Source: Gallibacter pasteurianus_A (GTDB taxonomy: Bacteria; Bacillota; Clostridia; Peptostreptococcales; Anaerovoracaceae). Taken from it: DNA of 64,000 bases. This document shows positions 25,042 through 32,857 of the stretch, one piece after another. Location of the stretch: positions 1 through 64,000 of the forward strand of contig CAVBJF010000004.1 of NCBI GenBank assembly GCA_963596005.1. Reading direction: 5' to 3'. Position 1 is the stretch's first letter; each line of letters starts with the position of its first letter. Position numbers and translations under genes: made by a program. The notes below the pieces were generated by a model. The model saw only the letters and a list, made by a program, of their open reading frames with translations, searched no databases and had not been told where the DNA came from.

Positions 25042-26548
25042 CGCATTGCAATTTTTAGAAAATACTGCCGCAAAATATCCGAACAAAGTAGCCTTTGCGG
25101 ATATAGAAAAGGAAATAACATATGAGCAGCTATTAAAAAGAGCTAAGCGGATAGGCACAAACTTACTCAAAAGTCATGGAGATGATTTTCCAAAAAACGC
25201 GCCTGTTGCCATATTTATGGAAAAGGGCGTAGACGCTATAAGCCTCTTTTTCGGTGCAGTTTATGCGGGATGTTTTTATGTGATGATGGATTTAAAGCAG
25301 CCAAAGAGCAGGCTTGAGCATATCTTAGACACATTAAAAACAGATGTGATAGTAACAGACGGCAAAAACGAAGGCGAGCTCGACAAGATAGGCTTTGAGG
25401 GCCGCAAGGTTATGTTTGAGACTCTTGAGGACGAGGAGACAGATGAAGAGCTGCTTAAAATGATTAGGGAAAGTCATATAGACACGGATCCGCTTTACGG
25501 CATATTTACATCGGGCTCGACAGGCGTGCCAAAGGGCGTTGTTGTAAGTCATAAAAATCTCATAGACTTTATGGGCGTATTTCCGCAAACATTTGGTATA
25601 GATGAGACTGATGTTATAGGCAACCAGGCTCCGTGGGATTTTGATGTATCGGTAAAGGATATTTATTCGGGAATAAGCACGGGAGCGACTGTGCAGATTA
25701 TACCGAAGCAGCTTTTCTTGATGCCTGCAAAGCTTCTTGATTTCCTGTGTGAAAGGGAGGTTACTACACTCATTTGGGCGGTATCGGCTGTTTGTATCAT
25801 AAGTACGCTAAAAGGCTTTAATTACAGAGTGCCAACCGCACTAAGAAGAGTAATGTTTAGCGGTGAGGTTATGCCGGTCAAGCATCTAAATATTTGGAAA
25901 TCGTATTTGCCTGATGTGACATATGTCAATCTGTACGGCCCGACAGAAATAACCTGTAACTGCACATACCACATAATAAATGAGCAGTATGAGGATGGAG
26001 AAGTTATTCCGATGGGTACGGCGTTTAGCAATGAAAGGATATTTTTGCTCGATGAGGACGACAAGCTTATTGCGAAAGGAAAAAAGAGCAGACTTGGAGA
26101 AATTTGTGTAAGCGGTTCGTGTGTGGCACTTGGGTATTACAACAACACGGAGCAGACGCAAAATGCATTTTGTCAAAATCCGCTAAACACTCTTTACAAC
26201 GAGATGATATATAGGACGGGTGATCTTGGATATTACGACGAAAATGAAAATCTTTGCTTTGCTTCAAGAAAGGATTTCCAGATAAAGCATATGGGACACA
26301 GGATCGAGCTTGGTGAGATAGAGAATGCGATGTACAAAATTCCGGAGATAGTGAGAGTGTGTTGTCTGTTTGAAAATAATAAGATAATTGCATTTTACGA
26401 GGGTGAGATAGAGAGAAAGAAAATATCAACGGCTCTCCATGAATGGCTTCAGGCATTTATGATACCGAATGTGTATAAAAGGATTGATGGATTTCCGCTA
26501 AATAAAAACGGAAAGATTGACAGAGCGAAGCTGAAGGAAATGCTGTAA
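25034..26548 (+). CDS. DltA-like amino acid adenylation enzyme (carrier protein ligase)
   Basis: This 504-residue stand-alone adenylation domain activates an amino acid with ATP and should load it on a carrier protein. Core motifs are all present: FTSGSTGVPKG (158-168), WDFDVSV (201), YGPTEIT (301), YRTGDLGYYD (393), GHRIELGEIE and the catalytic Lys494 in NKNGKIDR. Cys254 (SAVCII) may match the Cys that in DltA selects D-alanine, but alignment by eye is weak here. It has no condensation or carrier domain of its own. Its partner is the small carrier at 27926. Confidence 0.9.
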   Translation: MYNALQFLENTAAKYPNKVAFADIEKEITYEQLLKRAKRIGTNLLKSHGDDFPKNAPVAIFMEKGVDAISLFFGAVYAGCFYVMMDLKQPKSRLEHILDTLKTDVIVTDGKNEGELDKIGFEGRKVMFETLEDEETDEELLKMIRESHIDTDPLYGIFTSGSTGVPKGVVVSHKNLIDFMGVFPQTFGIDETDVIGNQAPWDFDVSVKDIYSGISTGATVQIIPKQLFLMPAKLLDFLCEREVTTLIWAVSAVCIISTLKGFNYRVPTALRRVMFSGEVMPVKHLNIWKSYLPDVTYVNLYGPTEITCNCTYHIINEQYEDGEVIPMGTAFSNERIFLLDEDDKLIAKGKKSRLGEICVSGSCVALGYYNNTEQTQNAFCQNPLNTLYNEMIYRTGDLGYYDENENLCFASRKDFQIKHMGHRIELGEIENAMYKIPEIVRVCCLFENNKIIAFYEGEIERKKISTALHEWLQAFMIPNVYKRIDGFPLNKNGKIDRAKLKEML

Positions 26549-26641
26549 GAGGTCTTTGCGATGCGATAATCAAAAATCGTTAAAAATGGAGAATTGAAAT
26601 AAGGAAGTTATAGGTAAATAAAATTTATTGAAAGGAAAGCT

Positions 26642-27865
26642 ATGAAGGGATATATGCCTACATATCGGGAAATCGTAAAAAATACGGGTACGCCGTCATA
26701 TGTATTTGATATCGATATGCTACGTGAAAGGATTTTATACATCAAAAAAACACTTGGCAAAAATATCAACCTGTGCTATGCGATGAAAGCAAATCCGTTT
26801 GTGGTCGGCAGTATAAATGATGAAATAGACAGATACGAGGTTTGCTCCCCTGGGGAGTTTCGCATTTGCGAGCGTGCAGGCCTTGATATCGGCAAGGTAG
26901 TGCTTTCGGGTGTATGGAAAGAGGATAAGGATACGGCAAGGATTATAAAGACCTACGGCGATAAGATTTTATATACGGCGGAAAGCGAAAACCAGTTCAA
27001 GCTTGTAAACAGAGAGGCTGAGAAAAACGGTATTGTAGTAAATATTATTTTGCGAATTACGACAGGCAACCAATTTGGCATAGACGAAGAAAAGCTCTGT
27101 GAGATAATAGCAAACCGCAAACAGTATAAGGGCGTCAATATTCGTGGTATCCAGCATTTCTCAGGGACGCAGAGACACAACCTAAAAATTTATAAGGACG
27201 AGATAGACTTTTGTGATAGGCTTATCGAAAGGCTTGAAACGGATTATGGATATGTCGCAGAGGAGCTCGAATTTGGCACGGGCTTTTTTGTGGATTACTT
27301 TAGACCAAAGACAGAAAAGGAAAAGCAAAAGGAGCTTGAAAAAGGGAAGTTCGACGAAGAAGCTCTTATGAAAGATTTTGTAAAGCTACTTAATGATATG
27401 AGATTTAAGGGCGAGATAACGCTTGAGATTGGCAGATTTATAGCGGCATATTGCGGTAAATATTATACGAGCGTTGTGGATAATAAAGTAAATCACGGCA
27501 TACACTTTTGCATAGCTGACGGCGGTATGCACCAGGTTAATTACTACGGTCAGATGATGGGAATGAAGCTACCGTATTACAGGCAGCTAAAATCTGACGG
27601 CGAGATATATGATGGGGGAGCTGATAAGATAAACCTATGCGGTGCTCTTTGCACTATAAACGATAACATTGTAAAGGAGATGCTTGTCACAGATGCGAAA
27701 AAAGGCGATATATTCGAATTCCAAAATGTCGGAGCGTATTCGATGACAGAAACGCCGGCACTGTTTCTCAGCAGAGATTTGCCAAAGGTATACCTGTACA
27801 GCAAAAAAGACGGTTTGAAGCTTATGAGGGACAGATTTGAAACGGATGTGCTAAACTATCTGTAG
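26642..27865 (+). CDS. Fold-type III PLP-dependent decarboxylase (LysA/ODC-like)
   Basis: This 407-residue protein has an alanine-racemase-like PLP barrel with Lys49 in CYAMKANP, HFSGTQ, GTGFFVDY and LEIGRF (residues 261-266), and a C-terminal beta domain with DGGMHQVNY, CTIND (Cys337, Asp341) and NVGAYSMT. The Cys-x3-Asp pair of the CExxD motif of diaminopimelate decarboxylase is kept, but the Glu is replaced. This favours a decarboxylase with a different substrate over a racemase. The insert of about 20 charged residues after residue 220 is unusual. It lies between the adenylation enzyme and the carrier protein. BtrK of butirosin synthesis is a relative that decarboxylates carrier-bound glutamate. 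Confidence 0.87.
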   Translation: MKGYMPTYREIVKNTGTPSYVFDIDMLRERILYIKKTLGKNINLCYAMKANPFVVGSINDEIDRYEVCSPGEFRICERAGLDIGKVVLSGVWKEDKDTARIIKTYGDKILYTAESENQFKLVNREAEKNGIVVNIILRITTGNQFGIDEEKLCEIIANRKQYKGVNIRGIQHFSGTQRHNLKIYKDEIDFCDRLIERLETDYGYVAEELEFGTGFFVDYFRPKTEKEKQKELEKGKFDEEALMKDFVKLLNDMRFKGEITLEIGRFIAAYCGKYYTSVVDNKVNHGIHFCIADGGMHQVNYYGQMMGMKLPYYRQLKSDGEIYDGGADKINLCGALCTINDNIVKEMLVTDAKKGDIFEFQNVGAYSMTETPALFLSRDLPKVYLYSKKDGLKLMRDRFETDVLNYL

Positions 27866-27925
27866 CACGGAATAAATTGGGACGTAAAATTTGATGAATA
27901 TATAATTAAAACAGGAGGGAAAAAA

Positions 27926-28147
27926 ATGGAGAAATTATTAGAGATTTTGGAGGGTGTAAAACCGGACGTGGATTTTAGAGAGTGCAAAACGCTTATAGAC
28001 GACGGGATTTTGGATTCCTTTTCAATCCTTTCAATTGTCGGAGAAGTAAATGACGAGTTTGATGTAGAGATAAGCGCACCTGACATAGTGCCCGAAAACT
28101 TCAACAGCGCAGAAGCGCTTTGGGCACTTATCGAGAGCTTGCAATAA
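27926..28147 (+). CDS. Acyl/aminoacyl carrier protein, DltC-like
   Basis: This 73-residue acidic four-helix carrier has the phosphopantetheine site at Ser31 (DDGILDSFSI). An AGGAGGG site lies before the ATG. It is the likely carrier for the amino acid activated by the DltA-like enzyme and the donor to the MBOAT protein. It is the last gene before a terminator. Confidence 0.93.
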   Translation: MEKLLEILEGVKPDVDFRECKTLIDDGILDSFSILSIVGEVNDEFDVEISAPDIVPENFNSAEALWALIESLQ

Positions 28148-28196
28148 AAAAGCGGTGCGTTTGTCGGAAGGTAAAAAATAATGGTATGTTTTATAG

Positions 28197-28230
28197 AAAC
28201 TGCATTTGTAAAAACGGATGCAGTTTTTAA
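28197..28230 (+). terminator. Terminator of the Dlt-like operon
   Basis: A 9-bp stem AAACTGCAT/ATGCAGTTT with a 12-nt loop is followed by TTTTTAA. It separates the operon from the two-component genes. Confidence 0.78.
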
Positions 28231-28251
28231 GTCTTTTTTCAGAGAAGGTAG

Positions 28252-28279
28252 TTATTATATATGCAGGATATAGTATAAT
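28252..28279 (+). promoter_or_regulatory. Promoter of the two-component pair
   Basis: A perfect TATAAT (28274-28279) lies 26 bp before the response regulator ATG. The -35 is weak (TTATTA at 28252, 16-bp spacing), as for an activated promoter. Confidence 0.45.
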
Positions 28280-28305
28280 AAATAGAAAAAGGACAGGAGC
28301 AAAAA

Positions 28306-28971
28306 ATGCGAATACTCGTTGTGGAAGATGAAAAGAGATTAGCAAAGGCGCTTGAGGCTATTTTGCAGAAAGAAAAATATATGGTTGATACGGTTTATAA
28401 TGGGCAGGACGGATATGATTACGCCACGGCAGAAATATATGATGCAATAGTTTTAGATGTCATGCTGCCATATATGGATGGTTTTACGGTAGCAAAAAAA
28501 CTGCGGGAACAAAAAATCGATACGCCTATACTTATGCTGACAGCAAAAGACAGTGTAGAGGATAAAATTTCAGGTCTTGATTTTGGTGCGGATGACTATA
28601 TGACAAAACCGTTTGCGCCAAACGAACTACTGGCAAGGATTCGTTCGATTACAAGAAGAAAAGGAGAAGTAATCCTTGATAAAGTGGAATTCTCGGATCT
28701 GTTACTGGAGCTTGGCAGCGGTGAGCTTTCCTGCAATGGCAAATCGGTACATCTAAATTTCAAGGAATTTGAAATTATGAAGCTCTTTATGACAAATCCG
28801 CAAGGCACATATTCAAAGGATGATCTTATAACGAAGGTTTGGGGATATGATAGCGATGCTACCGACAATAATGTTGAGGCGTATATCTCTTTCTTGCGAA
28901 AAAAGCTTGCGCATATAGGTTCAAAAACTAAAATCGATTCGATAAGAAAAGTAGGGTATAAGATATGCTAA
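28306..28971 (+). CDS. OmpR-family response regulator
   Basis: This 221-residue regulator has a receiver domain with phospho-acceptor Asp51 (VLDVMLPYMDG), Lys in LTAKD and an acidic pocket (VEDEKR). A C-terminal winged helix follows (VWGYDSDATDNNVEAYISFLRKKL, typical of OmpR/PhoB). AGGAG precedes the start. It overlaps the kinase gene by 7 bp. The target genes are not known, but the neighbouring Dlt-like operon is a natural candidate. Confidence 0.95.
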   Translation: MRILVVEDEKRLAKALEAILQKEKYMVDTVYNGQDGYDYATAEIYDAIVLDVMLPYMDGFTVAKKLREQKIDTPILMLTAKDSVEDKISGLDFGADDYMTKPFAPNELLARIRSITRRKGEVILDKVEFSDLLLELGSGELSCNGKSVHLNFKEFEIMKLFMTNPQGTYSKDDLITKVWGYDSDATDNNVEAYISFLRKKLAHIGSKTKIDSIRKVGYKIC

Positions 28972-30224
28972 AAACGCTCAGAAAAAAATTTATACTCACC
29001 AATATGATTTTGGTAGGCACGCTACTTGCATGTGTGCTTGTTATCTTTTGTTTTAATACATATAATGTTCAGATGAAGGAAATTGAAAGGGCTTTAAAAC
29101 AGCCACTTATGGGGCCACAAGAAGAAAAGGAAGATTCGTTTGCTATGATGAGCTATGTTGTAGCTATAATCGATACAGACGGAGATATAGTTACGAGCTT
29201 TTATCGAGGCACAAGTCTTGACGAGGAGAGCCTGGCGCAAGCGATAGAAAATAGCGAAAGCAGAAGCGAGGAAGAAGGCCTTTTAAAGAGTGAAAAACTC
29301 TTTTACTCAAAGGTGGATACATCGCAGTTAAATAGCCGTACATCAAATGGATATGAAGCGATCGTTTTTGTGGACGCCTCGCGCTTTATAAGTATAATGC
29401 AAAAGACAATAGTTACATCTATTGTGATTTTCTTTGGCGCGATGCTGTTTGTAATGCTGATAAGTTATTTGATTGCAAAACAGGCAATAAACCCGATACA
29501 AGAGTCTTGGGACAGACAAAAGCAGTTTGTAGCAGACGCTTCGCATGAGCTAAAGACACCGATAACCGTAATACTTGCAAACAGCGGGATATTAAAGGAT
29601 AGCAGGGGTGAAACGATAGAAAGTGAGATGCAGTGGATAGATAGCACAGAAGCAGAAGCTCTACACATGCAAAAACTCGTACAGGACATGCTATTTTTAG
29701 CAAAAAATGATAATGAAGCCGATATAGCGATGTCGCAGATAAAAAGCGAAATTGATTTAAGCGAAATGGCAGAGCTTGAGGCTTTGGGATTTGAACCTCT
29801 TGCATACGAAAAAGGGATGATATTAAAAAGCGATATAGCAGAGGGCGTAAAAATAAATGGTAATAGCACTCAGATAAAACAGCTCTTTCATATATTGCTC
29901 GATAATGCGATAAAATATGCTGAGCCTTTGGGTGATGAAGCACCTTGTATAGAGGTCGCACTTAAAAAGGGGACACACCCTGCGCTGATAGTAAAAAATA
30001 CCGGCAAGATGATAGAAGCAGGTGAAGTGAGTCATTTCTTTGATAGATTTTATAGAGCAGATAAATCAAGAACCCGTAGCGAGATAAATTCAGGGGGCTA
30101 CGGCCTTGGACTTGCTATTGCAAAGGCAATAGCAGAAAAACACGGAGCAACAATATCGGCAAAAAGTGATATGACAGCAGGACCGGATGGCTGCGAAGGC
30201 ACGCAGCTTATGGTTACATTTTAA
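28965..30224 (+). CDS. Sensor histidine kinase
   Basis: This 419-residue kinase has two membrane segments (about residues 10-32 and 146-168) around a ~115-residue extracellular sensor region with no recognised domain. The dimerisation region has the phospho-His in DASHELKTPITVI, the N box is LDNAIKYAE, and the G boxes are in GGYGLGLAIAKAIAEKHGA. It pairs with the regulator just before it. The signal cannot be inferred; cell-envelope stress would suit the neighbours. Confidence 0.94.
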   Translation: MLKTLRKKFILTNMILVGTLLACVLVIFCFNTYNVQMKEIERALKQPLMGPQEEKEDSFAMMSYVVAIIDTDGDIVTSFYRGTSLDEESLAQAIENSESRSEEEGLLKSEKLFYSKVDTSQLNSRTSNGYEAIVFVDASRFISIMQKTIVTSIVIFFGAMLFVMLISYLIAKQAINPIQESWDRQKQFVADASHELKTPITVILANSGILKDSRGETIESEMQWIDSTEAEALHMQKLVQDMLFLAKNDNEADIAMSQIKSEIDLSEMAELEALGFEPLAYEKGMILKSDIAEGVKINGNSTQIKQLFHILLDNAIKYAEPLGDEAPCIEVALKKGTHPALIVKNTGKMIEAGEVSHFFDRFYRADKSRTRSEINSGGYGLGLAIAKAIAEKHGATISAKSDMTAGPDGCEGTQLMVTF

Positions 30225-30226
30225 TC

Positions 30227-30391
30227 TTAGTCGCATAGCCCACGCAAATATTTGCCGAGCCAAATTTCATTATCAATAGCATGATCGTATTCACCACCCT
30301 CGATTTTCATAGTAAGCTGTTTGAGGTACCAAAATTTGCGTGCTTCAGTACCATCTATGATATCGAGGATTTCTTTACTTTCTTTATACAT
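30227..30391 (-). CDS. Small hypothetical protein (54 aa) with its own promoter
   Basis: On the minus strand a 55-codon frame starts at an ATG at 30391 and ends 2 bp after the convergent kinase gene. The protein is soluble, charged and aromatic (motifs ILDIIDGTEARKFWYLKQL and DNEIWLGKYLRGLCD), with coding-like composition. The ribosome binding site is weak (AAGAGAAA). About 100 nt upstream lies a near-consensus promoter, with a strong hairpin in the leader. No family is recognised. The combination of promoter, leader hairpin and clean frame supports a real gene. Confidence 0.6.
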   Translation of the reverse strand: MYKESKEILDIIDGTEARKFWYLKQLTMKIEGGEYDHAIDNEIWLGKYLRGLCD

Positions 30392-30423
30392 ACATTTTCT
30401 CTTTTCGTTATCTTAAGGGAGAC

Positions 30424-30461
30424 TACTCGGCAAAAGATTGCAAAATCAAATTTGCCGAGTA
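30424..30461 (-). promoter_or_regulatory. Leader hairpin of the 54-aa gene
   Basis: A perfect 11-bp inverted repeat TACTCGGCAAA (30424-30434) and TTTGCCGAGTA (30451-30461) with a 16-nt loop. It would be in the 5' untranslated RNA of the 54-aa gene. A third copy of the TTTGCCGAG word is inside the gene at about 30250. Confidence 0.6.
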
Positions 30462-30491
30462 AAAATTAAATCATATGGTGGAACCAACCAT

Positions 30492-30520
30492 AAGATAACA
30501 TATATGTAAATAAATGTCAA
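30492..30520 (-). promoter_or_regulatory. Promoter of the 54-aa gene
   Basis: On the minus strand TTGACA (30520-30515), 17 bp and TATCTT (30497-30492). The spacer carries TTTACATATATG, a near-palindrome also present in the promoter of the PC4-like gene at 54595. Confidence 0.7.
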
Positions 30521-30557
30521 TACAGAACCAAAATAAAAATGTCGAGAAATTTTAGCA

Positions 30558-31304
30558 TTAGTATTCCATCACAAATTCAAGCTTGCTGCCGCAGTATACA
30601 TTCAAATCGAGGTGTGGCAAATAACCGGAGTAGCCGTCAAGCTTGCCGTTTGATGAGTATTGCAAAAACTCCCACTTTTTGCCGTCAGGCAATGTGTCGG
30701 GGAAGGTTGGATCTGCAAGCCATATCTTATTATCATATTTACCCTTGATGTAGCTTGTGTACATATTTGATGTTGTGTAAATTATGGGCTCTACACCATA
30801 ATAATTTTCAAGTTCATCTAATATTACAGAAAGTATATTGTCGACTGTTTCTGTACTTGGATGCGATGAGATAAAGTCGCCATAAAGCTCTAAATCAACG
30901 ACAGGAGGGAGCATATTGCGAGACTTAGGCACATTTTCTATAAAATTTTTTGCTTGTTCACTTCCGTTGCTTTCAAAACTCATAAAATGATAAGCGCCTA
31001 CCTTTAAATGCGTATCGCGTGCGCCGTTCCAATTTGTCACAAATTTTTTGTCGACATGTGAGCTGCCTTCAGTTGCTTTTATGAAAACAAAGGAAAGGTT
31101 TTGATTTGCCAGGGTTTGCCAGTTGATATCACCCTGATAGTGAGAAACATCAATACCTCTGACAGGATATGAAATATCATCGTCAGGGGCACTTGGCAAA
31201 GATCGGTATTCCCTTATAAACAGGAATGCCTGCAATAGGGCAAAAAGTAAAATTATAAATATCAGAACCGTAAATATTTTTTTCTTTTTAATACTCTTTT
31301 TCAT
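30558..31304 (-). CDS. Membrane-anchored GH25 muramidase (lysozyme-like)
   Basis: This 248-residue protein has a basic start and a signal-anchor (residues 8-30), then a glycosyl hydrolase family 25 domain. RGIDVSHYQGDINW contains the first conserved Asp and PPVVDLELYGD the catalytic Asp-x-Glu. FVFIKATEG, GAYHFMSFE and the C-terminal FLQYSSNG are also family motifs. It should cut the N-acetylmuramic acid-beta-1,4-N-acetylglucosamine bond of peptidoglycan at the outer face of the membrane, in wall remodelling. It is a single-gene unit. Confidence 0.93.
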   Translation of the reverse strand: MKKSIKKKKIFTVLIFIILLFALLQAFLFIREYRSLPSAPDDDISYPVRGIDVSHYQGDINWQTLANQNLSFVFIKATEGSSHVDKKFVTNWNGARDTHLKVGAYHFMSFESNGSEQAKNFIENVPKSRNMLPPVVDLELYGDFISSHPSTETVDNILSVILDELENYYGVEPIIYTTSNMYTSYIKGKYDNKIWLADPTFPDTLPDGKKWEFLQYSSNGKLDGYSGYLPHLDLNVYCGSKLEFVMEY

Positions 31305-31372
31305 AGTTTTTATGATAACATATAATAATGTAAATACAACATTTGACTGATATTAAGGAGAATAAATCAAAA

Positions 31373-32098
31373 TTGATAACAAAACTGTCTAAAAGCTCAA
31401 GGAAAAATCCTTGGCGAAATACAAGAAATGATTTTAAGATGCCTTGGGAAAAGATATTGGGCGTCGTCTTTTTAATATTTTTTCCTATAGCGGTTATTGC
31501 TACGGCTTTTAATATAGTTGTGCGTAGCAATATATTTTATACATTTTATGTGTCCAGGAGTGAAGTTGTCGGCCAGCTGCCATATGAGCTTGAAAAGGAA
31601 AATCTAAGTGATGCTTTCCGCGATTTTATGATTCATAAAAATAGTGTGTTTGCTTTGACCGAAAATAGTGAATATAAACCACAACAGGTATTTAGCGATA
31701 AAGATGCAAATATGATGGCGGATTTTCGTATGGTAGCTGATATTTTATTCATAATAGGTGTTTTGGCTATTGGTGTATGCGTAATAATAGGCATATACTT
31801 TTGTAGGGAGAAGCTAAACAAAAGGTTGTACAGCAGATATTTAAAAAGTTGGTTTTTTGTAGTGCCTATATTTGCGATTTTTGCATTGCTTACGCTCATA
31901 ACACCACTTAGAAATGCAATCATCACGGGACTTTATGGTGGCAATTTTGAACCAAACGATAGCCTGCTTGCTATATATAATACGCAATTCTGGGGATATT
32001 TAACGGGGTTTTTCGGTGTAGTTTTATTAGCACTTATGCTTTTGGTGCTCTATATTATGAAAAAATTTATAGTTGTGAGAAAGATGTTTAAACTATAA
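31373..32098 (+). CDS. DUF1461 (TIGR01906-like) integral membrane protein
   Basis: This protein of about 241 residues has four to five membrane helices (residues about 30-55, 125-150, 165-190, 205-230) and an outward loop before the second helix (YFF-like region with FYVSRSEV...FRDFM). It resembles the conserved clostridial TIGR01906 membrane family of unknown role. The start is uncertain: TTG at 31373 follows AAGGAG by 12 nt, and a TTG at 31343 precedes the site. ATG codons occur only later, at the first membrane segment. Confidence 0.75.
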   Translation: MITKLSKSSRKNPWRNTRNDFKMPWEKILGVVFLIFFPIAVIATAFNIVVRSNIFYTFYVSRSEVVGQLPYELEKENLSDAFRDFMIHKNSVFALTENSEYKPQQVFSDKDANMMADFRMVADILFIIGVLAIGVCVIIGIYFCREKLNKRLYSRYLKSWFFVVPIFAIFALLTLITPLRNAIITGLYGGNFEPNDSLLAIYNTQFWGYLTGFFGVVLLALMLLVLYIMKKFIVVRKMFKL

Positions 32099-32107
32099 AA
32101 AATGTGC

Positions 32108-32136
32108 TTTAAAACAGAGAGAAAAACAGATATACT
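32108..32136 (+). promoter_or_regulatory. Promoter of cysE-cysS
   Basis: TTTAAA (32108-32113), 17 bp and TATACT (32131-32136), with a leader of about 55 nt. No T-box was seen. Confidence 0.5.
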
Positions 32137-32195
32137 AAAAGGTAGACATAAGTGATAAATAACTGATAAAAAAGAAGGGCGGATTTGGAGAACAG

Positions 32196-32855
32196 ATGAC
32201 TTTTTTTGGGAAAGTAAGAGAGGAAATTAGGACAGTAGTTGAAAAAGACCCGGCAGCACGCAACGGACTGGAGGTTTTGTTGTGTTACCCGGGGATTTGG
32301 GCACTTATATTTCATAAATTATCACATTTTTTATATAAACATCATTTAAAGCTTATAGCTCGTATGATATCTCAGCTTGCAAGATTTTTGACAGGTATAG
32401 AGATACACCCGGGTGCGACTATCGGTAGGAGGTGCTTTATTGACCACGGAATGGGGATAGTCATAGGAGAGACTGCGGAAATAGGTGATGATTGCATGCT
32501 TTATCAGGGTGTGACTCTTGGGGGCACAGGAAAGGATACAGGCAAAAGGCATCCGACACTAGGTAACAGAGTGATGGTAAGCTCGGGGGCTAAGGTGCTT
32601 GGACCGTTTACAGTTGGCGATGATGCAAAGATCGGATCAGGAGCCGTGGTGCTAAACGAAGTACCTGCGGGCTGTACTGTAGTAGGTGTGCCGGGCAAGA
32701 TAGTCAAGGGACCTAAGAAGCTTTCGGAGGAGATGGATCAGGTGCATCTGCCGGATCCTGTTTCAAATGAGCTCGCACAGCTGAAAAAACGTATAGCAAA
32801 GCTCGAAAGAACCCTTGCCGCTATGGATGAGCAAAGTGGGGAAAGGAAAGGCTAA
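32196..32855 (+). CDS. cysE: Serine O-acetyltransferase
   Basis: This 219-residue enzyme makes O-acetylserine, the cysteine precursor. Hexapeptide left-handed beta helix repeats run from about residue 65 (IEIHPGATIGRRCFIDHGMGIVIGETAEIG). The catalytic His lies in IDHG, and GTGKDTGKRHPTLGNRV and the C-terminal VVGVPGKIV are typical. It lies 2 bp before cysS, the usual firmicute arrangement that links cysteine synthesis to its charging on tRNA. Confidence 0.95.
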   Translation: MTFFGKVREEIRTVVEKDPAARNGLEVLLCYPGIWALIFHKLSHFLYKHHLKLIARMISQLARFLTGIEIHPGATIGRRCFIDHGMGIVIGETAEIGDDCMLYQGVTLGGTGKDTGKRHPTLGNRVMVSSGAKVLGPFTVGDDAKIGSGAVVLNEVPAGCTVVGVPGKIVKGPKKLSEEMDQVHLPDPVSNELAQLKKRIAKLERTLAAMDEQSGERKG

Positions 32856-32857
32856 AT

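Noticed and set aside
29419..29961. Minus-strand open frame of 180 codons inside the histidine kinase
   Set aside because: It covers the kinase H box and shows Leu/Cys/Tyr-rich composition typical of an antisense shadow.
30281..30469. Plus-strand open frame of 62 codons opposite the 54-aa gene
   Set aside because: It covers the minus-strand promoter-proximal gene and hairpin, has no ribosome binding site and low-complexity Phe-rich sequence.
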